NCBI GenBank assembly: GCA_900767825.1
Contig: CAAGAN010000028.1
Span: 1-64,000, forward strand
Origin: Bacilli bacterium
GTDB lineage: Bacteria > Bacillota_I > Bacilli_A > RFN20 > CAG-826
Direction: 5' to 3'
DNA length: 64,000 bases
Positions 1 to 7,974 of the stretch are shown here, piece after piece. Every line of letters starts with the position of its first letter. Position 1 is the first letter of the stretch. The notes beneath the pieces were generated by a model. The model ran no database searches and was not told the DNA's origin. It was given only the letters and a program-made list of their open reading frames with translations. A program made the position numbers and the translations under genes.

Positions 1-115
1 AAAATTGTGAGTTCCTGCTTTTTCTTTGTCAATTCCGCCGCGCGACCCCTAGGGGTCATTGTGCAACCATCCCTTCATTTCATTCAGGAATGTTTACACA
101 ATTAAACGGATACTC
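1..115. other. Left-edge segment with GC-rich palindrome
   Basis: No complete gene is visible here. The segment holds a perfect 14-bp palindrome GACCCCTAGGGGTC at 44-57, inside a GC-rich patch unlike its AT-rich surroundings. On the minus strand an ATG at 57-59 opens a frame that runs off the window and would begin MTPRGRAAELTKKK. It is too short to identify. The change in composition right after the truncated ABC gene suggests a recombination junction or a contig edge. Confidence 0.3.
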
Positions 116-1969
116 TCAGCCTAGCCTTGGGGCTAAAAACTTATTAATTTTCCCGAATGCAAAAAGTGATAACGGAACAAACAAAACTACAGATGAAAGA
201 AATACCAAAATTGAATTAATTGAAAACAAGGAAATAATTCTTGGTTTATTAATGCCAAGGCAAAGCAATATGGCATTATGTTTTTTGTTTCGTAAATAGC
301 AATAAAAGCAATCTAGCAAAAGCAATATGAAGCATAAAGCAAACTCGAACATGGCGAATAAACGCAAACACAAGCAAATCAAAGAACTCAAATTAGAATA
401 TGAATTCTTTGTTGTATAAACTCTGCTAGAAAATGAATATGGAGCATCTTCTTTTTCAAATTGCCTAATTAAATCAAACATCTTCAATGCATCTTCTTTG
501 CTTCTGCAATGAAGAATGCTTTCTTGTCCGCTATAAGAAGATGATGGAGAAGAATTAATAATAAAATCTAAAACTGAAACATCTCTTCCTTGAATATTGG
601 AATAATTTGGCAAAAAGAAACTATCAAGTAAACTAGCGACTTCATCATAAGGAAAATAAACTCGTGGAGAATTTAAGAATGAAAATTCTTTTATTATGGA
701 AGCTATTTTGAATCTAAACTCAATATCAATTTCATCATTACCCTGCTCGTATTCAAACATCATTTTTCTTTTTACTACCAACTCATCTCCAGGGTTTATA
801 TCTTTATAAAAGAAGGAAAACGAATCATTAACAAAGACAAGCATATTTTTTGTCAATGAAAAATTTTCTAAATTAAAACTAGAAAACGTCAATAAATCAC
901 TAGGCAAATATGGCACGAAATTAGCAGGAGTTTGCTTTTCTTCTCCTATATAAAAAGATTCGTTATATGGAAGAACAAAAGATAACGATGCATAAGCGTC
1001 TGCTTTATCTAGCAAAAATGAGATATCGTTTTTGCTTGGTTTAGATTGTTTTATCAAGTTCAAAGATGAAGACGAGGATACTTTTTCTTTCTTGCTAACA
1101 CTTAAAAACAACGAATCAAAACTAGTGTCTATTATTGAACTTTCTATTTTACTAGCACCTTTATGAAATCCTAACCCACAAGAAAAGATGACCTCCATAA
1201 ATAAAAAGCATATTAGACAAATTATAGATTTTGCCCTATTTTTCTTTCTTATTAACCTTCTAAATGGTCTAAGGTTTCCTTTATAACCTCTTTTATTTAA
1301 TCGAATAGGCTTAACATTACCTTCATTCAAATTAGATTTTTTTATATTTCCTTTTTCAATCTCGACAAAATAATGTGCATCATTAAACAATGTTTTCTCG
1401 TGACTAGTCACTATAACTAATATGTTTTTTGATAATTCTAATAATATGTCCCTGACCTTTTTTGAATTGTCTTCATCTAAAGCACCAGTCGGTTCATCAC
1501 AAAGCAATACAAGAGGATCCTTCATCAAAGCCCTAGCGATTCCAACCCTTTGCTTTTCGCCTCCTGATAATTTCGATACTTTCTTATTTTCTAATTCTTT
1601 AATTCCTAACGACGAAAGCAATCGCTCGGCCTTTTCCTTGTTATTTTCAAAAAGAAGGAGATTATCCAAAACGCTTAATTCATCAATAAGATTAAAATGC
1701 TGAAAGACATATCCAATTTGATTCAAACGTATATTCTCTTTTTCTTTATTTGACATCCTTGAGACATCTTTGCCATTAAAAAGCATCGTTCCGGATGTAG
1801 GCTTAAGAAGTAATCCAAGAATATTTAATAAAGTAGATTTTCCTGAACCTGACTCACCTTTAATAAAAACCAAGCCTTTTATTGGAAAGGATAGATTAAT
1901 AGAAGAAAGAGCAACTTGCTTACTCGAAGAAGACGTAAATGTCTTATTTATATTTTTTAAAACAAACAA
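116..1969 (-). CDS. ABC transporter, fused ATPase-permease (MacB/FtsX type), C-terminally truncated
   Basis: This fused ATP-binding and membrane protein belongs to the LolD/MacB-FtsX class, which acts on lipoproteins, peptides or antibiotics rather than on uptake. The ATPase occupies about residues 1-215: Walker A GESGSGKS at 38-45, signature LSGGEKQR at 134-141, Walker B with DEPTGALD near 158-165, and an H-loop TSH near 188-190. A first membrane helix lies at about 247-265, followed by an extracellular domain of some 270 residues and two more helices near the C-terminus. Members of this family normally have a fourth helix, and it is absent: the frame stops at TGA shortly after helix three. 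The start is TTG, chosen because AGGAGG lies 8 nt upstream and the N-terminus MFVLKNINKTF fits ABC ATPases. The substrate is unknown. Confidence 0.8.
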   Translation of the reverse strand: MFVLKNINKTFTSSSSKQVALSSINLSFPIKGLVFIKGESGSGKSTLLNILGLLLKPTSGTMLFNGKDVSRMSNKEKENIRLNQIGYVFQHFNLIDELSVLDNLLLFENNKEKAERLLSSLGIKELENKKVSKLSGGEKQRVGIARALMKDPLVLLCDEPTGALDEDNSKKVRDILLELSKNILVIVTSHEKTLFNDAHYFVEIEKGNIKKSNLNEGNVKPIRLNKRGYKGNLRPFRRLIRKKNRAKSIICLICFLFMEVIFSCGLGFHKGASKIESSIIDTSFDSLFLSVSKKEKVSSSSSLNLIKQSKPSKNDISFLLDKADAYASLSFVLPYNESFYIGEEKQTPANFVPYLPSDLLTFSSFNLENFSLTKNMLVFVNDSFSFFYKDINPGDELVVKRKMMFEYEQGNDEIDIEFRFKIASIIKEFSFLNSPRVYFPYDEVASLLDSFFLPNYSNIQGRDVSVLDFIINSSPSSSYSGQESILHCRSKEDALKMFDLIRQFEKEDAPYSFSSRVYTTKNSYSNLSSLICLCLRLFAMFEFALCFILLLLDCFYCYLRNKKHNAILLCLGINKPRIISLFSINSILVFLSSVVLFVPLSLFAFGKINKFLAPRLG

Positions 1970-2001
1970 AAGAAAAGCCTCCTGTTATATAAGTAGGAGG
2001 C
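1961..2001 (-). terminator. Terminator of the fhs-DUF951 operon, overlapping the next gene's RBS
   Basis: On the minus strand the stem GCCTCCT/AGGAGGC (1977-1983 with 1995-2001) has an 11-nt loop and is followed by TTTTCTTTTGTTTG, which fits an intrinsic terminator. The downstream stem arm contains the AGGAGG that serves as ribosome binding site of the ABC gene, so forming the hairpin would both end transcription and hide that site. Confidence 0.65.
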
Positions 2002-2016
2002 AAATAGGCAAAATGG

Positions 2017-2238
2017 CTACACCGATTTAATTAAAGGAGCATCATGATGAGCAATGACTTTCTTGATTTTGGAATTAAATTTATCTCTATCAAGCATGAT
2101 TACATTGCCACATCCTAAGCAAAGAATCTTCACATCTGCCCCAAGTCTAATTACCTGGAATCTTTTAGATCTTGAAGAGCAAGGATGAGGACGTTTCATC
2201 TCTACTTCATCATAAAGTTTTATAGAACTTACATCCAT
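2017..2238 (-). CDS. DUF951 family small protein
   Basis: This 73-residue protein matches DUF951 (Bacillus YyzM type), a small conserved Firmicute family of unknown function. Recognisable parts are the VEMKRPHPC segment, a Cys pair in CLGCGN and the closing MLDRDKFNSKIKKV. The Cys residues could bind a metal, but this is not shown. Its ATG overlaps the last codons of fhs (10 bp), so the two genes are translationally linked on one minus-strand transcript that ends at the hairpin just downstream. Confidence 0.8.
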   Translation of the reverse strand: MDVSSIKLYDEVEMKRPHPCSSRSKRFQVIRLGADVKILCLGCGNVIMLDRDKFNSKIKKVIAHHDAPLIKSV

Positions 2239-3848
2239 GGTTCGTCCTCCATTTTAACAGCGGCCGGAATTCTAGGAAGACCTGGCATAGTTAATATGTT
2301 TCCAGTAAGGGCAACAGTAAAGTTAGCACCTGCTGATAAAGATACATCTCTAATAGTAATCTTGAAGTTAGTTGGAGCGCCTAACTTAGTAGCATCATCG
2401 GTAAAGGAAGCTGGAGTTTTAGCCATGCAAACATAGCTATCTTGGTATCCTAAATCTTCTATTTCCTTTATTTTTTCTAAAGCAATTTTCTCGTAAACAA
2501 CTTCAGAAGTCCCATAGATTTCCTTGCAAATCTTGTTTATCTTTTCTTTTATTGGCGAATGTCTATCGTACAAAGGTTTATAGAATGAAGGCTGGTTATT
2601 TAAGACTTCTAAGACTTTGTTTGCTAATTCAATCGAGCCTTCTCCACCCTTGTTAAAGCCATCAAGGAATGCATAGACATATCCTTTTTCCTTGCACCAA
2701 TTCTTTAAACATTCAATCTCGGATTCATAATCGGTATTGAAATGATTAATTGCAATTACAATCGGAACACCGAATTTTTGAATATTCTTTATATGTCTTT
2801 CCAAATTGCACATACCTTTCTTTAAGGCTTCAACATCTTCGCTAGCTAAATTTTCATAGGCAAGGCCACCATGCATTTTTAAAGCACGGATAGTCGCTAC
2901 CATAACCGTACAACTTGGTTTTAGATTTCCTTCCTGACATTTAATATCTAGGAATTTTTCAGCGCCTAAATCAGCTCCAAATCCAGCCTCAGTAATTACG
3001 ATTGGGGCTAATTTCATTGCTAATTTAGTAGCTAGAATTGAATTGCATCCATGAGCAATATTAGCAAAAGGTCCGCCATGAACTAAACATGGGTTATTTT
3101 CTAATGTCTGGACTAAATTAGGATTCAAGGCATCTTTCATTAAACGCATAACCGCATGAGTAATCTTTAAATCCTTTAATGTAATAGGCTTATTGTCTTT
3201 GCTGAATGCAACTATTATCTTTTCTATCCTATGCAAGAAATCTTCTTTCGATGTAGCTAGGCACATAATCGCCATCATTTCAGAAGCAACAGTAATAGTA
3301 AAATGATCTTCTCTTGGAGTGGCTTTATTATCATTCATGGATACAAGGACATTTCTAAGAGCCCTATCATTCATGTCCAAAGCTCTTTTCCAGGTTATTC
3401 TATTTGGATCGATATTCAATTCATTTCCAAAATAAATATGGCTATCAATAACAGCGGAAATTAAGTTGATTGAGGAAGTTAATGCATGCATGTCCCCAGT
3501 AAAATGAAGATTAATGTCTTCACTAGGAGCAATAGAAGCTAACCCTCCGCCAGTCGCTCCACCTTTTAATCCAAAGACCGGACCAAGGCTAGGTTCTCTT
3601 AAACAAAGGAGGGCTTTTTGGTTTATTTTTCCAAATCCTTCTGCTAAAGCAATGCTTGTTGTAGTCTTCCCTTCCCCTGCTTTAGTTGGGGTAATGGCAG
3701 TTACTAAAACTAACTTCCCATCTTGATTAGAAGCAACTTCATCCATTATGGAAAGATCAATTTTAGCTTTATAAAAGCCATATGGAATAACGTATTTTTG
3801 TTCAATGCCAGCTTTACTAGCAACTTCAGTAATAGGAATTAAAGACAT
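2229..3848 (-). CDS. fhs: Formate--tetrahydrofolate ligase
   Basis: This enzyme joins formate to tetrahydrofolate using ATP, giving 10-formyl-THF for purine and initiator fMet-tRNA synthesis in the cytoplasm. The family P-loop is TPTKAGEGKTTT at about residues 53-64. Conserved blocks such as LREPSLGPVFGLKGGATGGG and ALKMHGG are present. At 539 residues it is slightly short: the usual C-terminal tail ending in a GLF-like motif is missing, and the frame ends EPWM where DUF951 begins. A strong AGGAGG precedes the ATG. It follows tcdA by 26 nt and is probably cotranscribed with the tRNA-modification genes upstream. Confidence 0.95.
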   Translation of the reverse strand: MSLIPITEVASKAGIEQKYVIPYGFYKAKIDLSIMDEVASNQDGKLVLVTAITPTKAGEGKTTTSIALAEGFGKINQKALLCLREPSLGPVFGLKGGATGGGLASIAPSEDINLHFTGDMHALTSSINLISAVIDSHIYFGNELNIDPNRITWKRALDMNDRALRNVLVSMNDNKATPREDHFTITVASEMMAIMCLATSKEDFLHRIEKIIVAFSKDNKPITLKDLKITHAVMRLMKDALNPNLVQTLENNPCLVHGGPFANIAHGCNSILATKLAMKLAPIVITEAGFGADLGAEKFLDIKCQEGNLKPSCTVMVATIRALKMHGGLAYENLASEDVEALKKGMCNLERHIKNIQKFGVPIVIAINHFNTDYESEIECLKNWCKEKGYVYAFLDGFNKGGEGSIELANKVLEVLNNQPSFYKPLYDRHSPIKEKINKICKEIYGTSEVVYEKIALEKIKEIEDLGYQDSYVCMAKTPASFTDDATKLGAPTNFKITIRDVSLSAGANFTVALTGNILTMPGLPRIPAAVKMEDEPWM

Positions 3849-3874
3849 AGGTGCCTCCTAGTTATTTTAAAAAG

Positions 3875-4573
3875 TTATTCCTTATTATAAGGCAAAATCA
3901 AATCAAAGATAGTTTTATATGCTAAAGATAATCCAGCCGATGAAGGAACTAACATCATCGAGCCTTTGAAAGTACCGTTTTTTATCGGTAGTTCACTTGA
4001 AAAAGCAACTGATAATAATTTTGGATTTATTCCTTCGCTTCTAAGCTTATTCCTAATTAATTTAGCCAAAGGATCATTGTATGTCTTATCTAATGTGGTA
4101 ATAATAACTTTGCTAGGATCAAATCTATTTGCCATTCCTAAAGAAGAAACAATTCTAATATTTTCGTTGATGCACCTTTTTATAAGAGCAATCTTAGGAG
4201 AGGTTTCATCAATGCAGTCGACTATATAATCATATTGTGATAAATTCAGTTCCTTAACGTTATCTAAATCTAGTCTTAAAGAAAACGCATTTACTACAGT
4301 GCGTGGATTTATCTTGTTCATTTTTTCTTTGGCTATAGTTACTTTTTCTTTACCTATAGAAGAATAATCAAAACATATTTGCCTATTTAGATTTGATTCA
4401 TCTACCTTATCAAAATCATAGATATCTATTTGGCCAACATTGCTTCTAACTAAAGCTTCTAGACAAGTCCCACCTACTCCGCCTACTCCAAAAATAGCTA
4501 CTTTAGATTTAGATAAAGCAACAATCCCTTCTTCTTTAATTAACCCAATTGTACGAGAATCAAATTTATCCAT
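3875..4573 (-). CDS. tcdA: tRNA threonylcarbamoyladenosine dehydratase (ThiF/E1-like)
   Basis: This ThiF/MoeB-family ATP-dependent adenylating enzyme has its dinucleotide-binding GVGGVGG at residues 29-35 and the family motif NLNRQI. It is about 230 residues and lacks the rhodanese or zinc modules of MoeB. That length and motif set fit TcdA/YrvM, which cyclises the threonylcarbamoyl group on tRNA A37. Its position next to miaA and miaB, which also modify the A37 region of tRNA, supports this. It overlaps the 3' end of miaA by 8 bp. A generic ThiF-like role cannot be excluded. Confidence 0.8.
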   Translation of the reverse strand: MDKFDSRTIGLIKEEGIVALSKSKVAIFGVGGVGGTCLEALVRSNVGQIDIYDFDKVDESNLNRQICFDYSSIGKEKVTIAKEKMNKINPRTVVNAFSLRLDLDNVKELNLSQYDYIVDCIDETSPKIALIKRCINENIRIVSSLGMANRFDPSKVIITTLDKTYNDPLAKLIRNKLRSEGINPKLLSVAFSSELPIKNGTFKGSMMLVPSSAGLSLAYKTIFDLILPYNKE

Positions 4574-5435
4574 TTAAGCGACCCATTATGTCAAATTTAT
4601 CTTTAATCCAGGTAATCTTGAATTGATGAGAGAAGAATGTCATCTGACGTTTAATATAATGCCTGGTATTCTTTTTAATTGTTTCTTTGGCTTCTTCTAA
4701 AGTTATCTTTCCATCAAAATAAGGAAATAATTCTTTAACTCCAATGGCCTTAAAAGCACTTCTATCCCTACCATATTTATCTATTAGGTATTTATTTTCC
4801 TCTACTAATCCTTTTTCAAACATTTCGTCAACGCGCTTATTTACAATTTCATAATTAAGTTCCCTTTCTTTTTCTAATCCAAAGAAAAGGCAATCATAAA
4901 TAGGTTCATGGTTTTGTTTGGCAATGATATTAGATTTAGTAGTACCAGTACTAAAATAAATCTCTAAGGCACGCAATATCCTTACTCTATTATGAGGATG
5001 GATAGTCAAAGATGAATCAGGATCTACTTGTTTTAACAAATCAAAAAGATCTTCATCGCTTAGGGATTGATATTTGCTCATATCAACACTTGGAAGATCT
5101 GGGAATTCATAATCATATAGACCAGCCCTTATATATAATCCAGTTCCTCCAGCGATAATGATATTTTTCTTAAATGGGGAAATGGTTGCTATGGCGCTAC
5201 GCAAGTCTTCTTGGTATTCCTTAACATTATATGAACTATCTAAAGGGATGAAATCAAACAGGAAAGAAGGAACTTCAAATAGTTCTTCTTCACTTGGCTT
5301 AGCAGTCGCGATTGAAAGCTCTTTATAAACCTGGAAAGCATCTGCATTAATAATTGCTGCATCTATTTCCTTTGCTAATTCAATAGCAAGTTTGCTTTTT
5401 CCGCTTCCTGTTGGACCCGTTAAGACTATTATCAT
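4566..5435 (-). CDS. miaA: tRNA dimethylallyltransferase
   Basis: MiaA transfers a dimethylallyl group to N6 of A37 in tRNAs reading UNN codons, making the substrate of MiaB encoded just upstream. The P-loop GPTGSGKS lies at residues 7-14. The DAFQVYKEL block stands in the place of the usual DSMQVY, and the FDFIPLD and GGTGLYIRAG segments are typical. The length of 289 is normal to slightly short. It overlaps miaB by 4 bp and tcdA by 8 bp, so miaB-miaA-tcdA is one translationally coupled unit. Confidence 0.95.
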   Translation of the reverse strand: MIIVLTGPTGSGKSKLAIELAKEIDAAIINADAFQVYKELSIATAKPSEEELFEVPSFLFDFIPLDSSYNVKEYQEDLRSAIATISPFKKNIIIAGGTGLYIRAGLYDYEFPDLPSVDMSKYQSLSDEDLFDLLKQVDPDSSLTIHPHNRVRILRALEIYFSTGTTKSNIIAKQNHEPIYDCLFFGLEKERELNYEIVNKRVDEMFEKGLVEENKYLIDKYGRDRSAFKAIGVKELFPYFDGKITLEEAKETIKKNTRHYIKRQMTFFSHQFKITWIKDKFDIMGRLNG

Positions 5436-7177
5436 TCTAAGTTATCCTTTATTTGTTCTAATAAAGAAGATAAATCCGCAATGGAAGATTGCAAATTTAA
5501 ATACACGGGGTCATTAAAATAGGCTTTTTTAAGTTCATCTGTCTCTTTTTTTAGAGGTAATAAATCCTCATCAGTCTTAAATGATTTATTTACTAATTGT
5601 TTTTGTTTTTCTTCCATTTCTTCCTTTAATCGTTTTAAAGAAGAAGATGATTCAAAGACTTTCTTGCATTCTATATATCTAATATAAGAATCTTCTTTTT
5701 CTATTTTTTCTTTTAAAGAAGAAGCAAGAACTAAAACAGGATTATCTACTAAAGTTCCGATTAAAGAATAGGTATGGCTTTCATTAATATAGACATTTAT
5801 TATATGTCCTTTTAAGAAAGAAGGTCCTTTGAAATTGACTAATTTAGAAGATTCGGTATAACCAGAAAGCACTCCTTTATCCTTTTTAGAAGGTCCATCT
5901 ACTAAAACCTTATAAGTTTTCCCTACCATTGATTCAGCATGTTTAGAAACACCATCTTCAATAACTTTTACTAGCCTAATGAATCTATCATGTTTTTCTT
6001 TATCGCTAACATTATCAATCATTTTAGCAGCTGGGGTTCCTTTTCGAGGAGAATAAATAAAGGTAAATGCAGAATCATATTGGACTTTTTCGCATAAAGT
6101 TAAAGTATCTTCAAATTCTTCTTCTGTTTCGTTTGGGAAACCGACAATTATATCCGTAGTCAATGCAACCCCTGGTATTGTTTTCCTAATGCGGTCGACT
6201 AAATCTAGATACTCTTCCCTACTATATCTTCTACCCATTAAGCGAAGAACGGATGTTGATCCAGATTGAACAGGGAGATGGATGCATTTCATTATGTTTG
6301 GATATTTTGCAATTACTTCTAACATGTCATTAGAGAAATCCCAAGGATGAGAAGTCATGAAACGTAACCTTGGAATGCCTAATTTAGCAACTTCTTCCAA
6401 GACTTTGGAAAAATTAGTCCCATCATGGAAATCTTTACCATACGAATTGACGTTTTGGCCAAGTAAGGTAATTTCTTGGTAGCCTTTTGCTACTAGTTCT
6501 TTACATTCATTAACTATTTCTTCTAGTTTCCTAGAACGTTCTCTTCCCCTTGTATAAGGAACAATGCAATATGTGCAGAATTTATCGCATCCATAAGTAA
6601 TATTGACATAGGCCTTATATGGATCAAGCCTAACTGAAGGCAAGTTTTCGATAACATCACCTGCAAAGGAATAAACATCGACAAGCTTTTTGTTTCTAGT
6701 TATTTTTTCTTCTAGCAAATCAAGAATCTTATTAACGTTATGAGTACCAAAAACAAGACTGACATGAGGATAAGTCTTCATGATATAGTCAACACTTCCC
6801 TCTTCTTGCATCATGCATCCACAAACACATAGAATAAAGTCTTTGTTATTGGTCTTATTGACCTTGAATTTACCAATCTCGCCATAGACTTTTTCTTCGG
6901 CATTTTCTCTAACTGCGCAAGTGTTGATAATAGCAAGGTCGGCTTCTCTATCATTATCGGTTTTTATAAACCCAGCTTTCTCTAGATAACCAGAAAGAAT
7001 TTCTTCATCTCTAACATTAGCTTGGCAGCCAAAAGTCTTGATGACATATTTCTTACCTTTAGCAAATTTAGCCAAATGAGGTCCAACCTTAACTTCATCA
7101 AAAATTACCTTTGGATTATCTACCCTGTTCCTAGCCTTAGACATGTCAGGAAGAGACTTATAAATTAATTTTCCCAT
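5432..7177 (-). CDS. miaB: MiaB tRNA methylthiotransferase with C-terminal YmcA/YlbF-like extension
   Basis: MiaB is a radical-SAM enzyme that adds methylthio to i6A37 of tRNA. The N-terminal MTTase domain carries cluster-binding Cys at 51, 87 and 121. The radical-SAM motif CxxxCxxC is C197, C201 and C204. A TRAM domain follows at about 415-480. Residues ~490-581 do not belong to MiaB. This helical segment, with DSYIRYIECKKVF near its start and a later NDPVYLNLQ stretch, resembles the Com_YlbF (YmcA/YlbF) family. In Bacillus ymcA is a separate gene immediately after miaB, and YmcA acts with YlbF and YaaT on RNase Y, which is encoded nearby here. The fusion reading is an inference from sequence pattern and gene order; the MiaB part is certain. 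The 5' end overlaps ymdB by 20 bp. Confidence 0.9.
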   Translation of the reverse strand: MGKLIYKSLPDMSKARNRVDNPKVIFDEVKVGPHLAKFAKGKKYVIKTFGCQANVRDEEILSGYLEKAGFIKTDNDREADLAIINTCAVRENAEEKVYGEIGKFKVNKTNNKDFILCVCGCMMQEEGSVDYIMKTYPHVSLVFGTHNVNKILDLLEEKITRNKKLVDVYSFAGDVIENLPSVRLDPYKAYVNITYGCDKFCTYCIVPYTRGRERSRKLEEIVNECKELVAKGYQEITLLGQNVNSYGKDFHDGTNFSKVLEEVAKLGIPRLRFMTSHPWDFSNDMLEVIAKYPNIMKCIHLPVQSGSTSVLRLMGRRYSREEYLDLVDRIRKTIPGVALTTDIIVGFPNETEEEFEDTLTLCEKVQYDSAFTFIYSPRKGTPAAKMIDNVSDKEKHDRFIRLVKVIEDGVSKHAESMVGKTYKVLVDGPSKKDKGVLSGYTESSKLVNFKGPSFLKGHIINVYINESHTYSLIGTLVDNPVLVLASSLKEKIEKEDSYIRYIECKKVFESSSSLKRLKEEMEEKQKQLVNKSFKTDEDLLPLKKETDELKKAYFNDPVYLNLQSSIADLSSLLEQIKDNLE

Positions 7178-7973
7178 GTTCTTTTTCCTTTCCGTTTATC
7201 AAGCAAAGAGGAATTATTTCCTTGCAAAACCCACTTTCTTCATCAATTTTCATTAGAACCCCATTAATAATGGAATCTCCATTTTCTTTTGTTTTAAATG
7301 GCGTATTTATTTTATACAAATTCTTCTCAATGATCGAATTTGGCTCAAATCCAATTATAGAAGGATATCCACCGCAATACCCTACATCAGTCATAAAGGC
7401 TGTCCCTTTTTCTAATATCAATACATCATTAGTTTGAACATGCGTATGGGTACCTAATAAAGCAGTTAACCCTCCGTCAAATTCAAATGCCATTGTAGCT
7501 TTCTCTGAACTTGATTCAGCATGGTAATCAACTATATGGATTAGAGGAACATCGGGGTTAGAAATTAAAGATGATAATGTTTCAAATGGAGACGTTACGA
7601 CTTCCTTAAGAAATGCTTGCCCTAGAATGTTAGTTACCTGGATATAGGTATCCTTCACTTTGAAACAATTTGTCCCGTTAACCCTTCCATGACCAATAAC
7701 ATTCAAAGGGAATAATAGATTCTTATATTTCTTTCCAAATGTTAAGGCTTGTTGTTTTGAAGCATAATGATTGCCCAGAGTAACTACATCAACACCAGCC
7801 TTTATAATCTCTAGGAAATCATTTTCAGTTAACCCTTTGCCATCACTAGCGGCATTCTCGCCGTTTGCAATTACAAAGTCTATATCGTTTTTCTTTCTAA
7901 ATAAGGGCAAAAAAGAGGACACGGAAGATATTCCTCCATGCCCTACAATGTCTCCAAGAAAAACAATGTTCAT
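7158..7973 (-). CDS. ymdB: YmdB family metallophosphoesterase (cyclic nucleotide phosphodiesterase)
   Basis: This 271-residue calcineurin-like phosphoesterase belongs to the YmdB family; Bacillus YmdB hydrolyses 2',3'-cyclic nucleotides. The metal-binding blocks are FLGDIVG at the N-terminus, IANGENAA, TLGNHY, and GTHTHVQTND with DVGYCGG towards the C-terminus. The gene begins 1 nt after the rny stop, a pairing conserved across Firmicutes, so it shares the rny transcript. A role in RNA turnover signalling is inferred from Bacillus work. Confidence 0.92.
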   Translation of the reverse strand: MNIVFLGDIVGHGGISSVSSFLPLFRKKNDIDFVIANGENAASDGKGLTENDFLEIIKAGVDVVTLGNHYASKQQALTFGKKYKNLLFPLNVIGHGRVNGTNCFKVKDTYIQVTNILGQAFLKEVVTSPFETLSSLISNPDVPLIHIVDYHAESSSEKATMAFEFDGGLTALLGTHTHVQTNDVLILEKGTAFMTDVGYCGGYPSIIGFEPNSIIEKNLYKINTPFKTKENGDSIINGVLMKIDEESGFCKEIIPLCLINGKEKEHGKINL

Positions 7974-7974
7974 C

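Noticed and set aside
2185..2436. Plus-strand open frame over DUF951 and fhs
   Set aside because: It is a mirror of the strongly conserved fhs coding sequence on the other strand, with no ribosome binding site and no family likeness.
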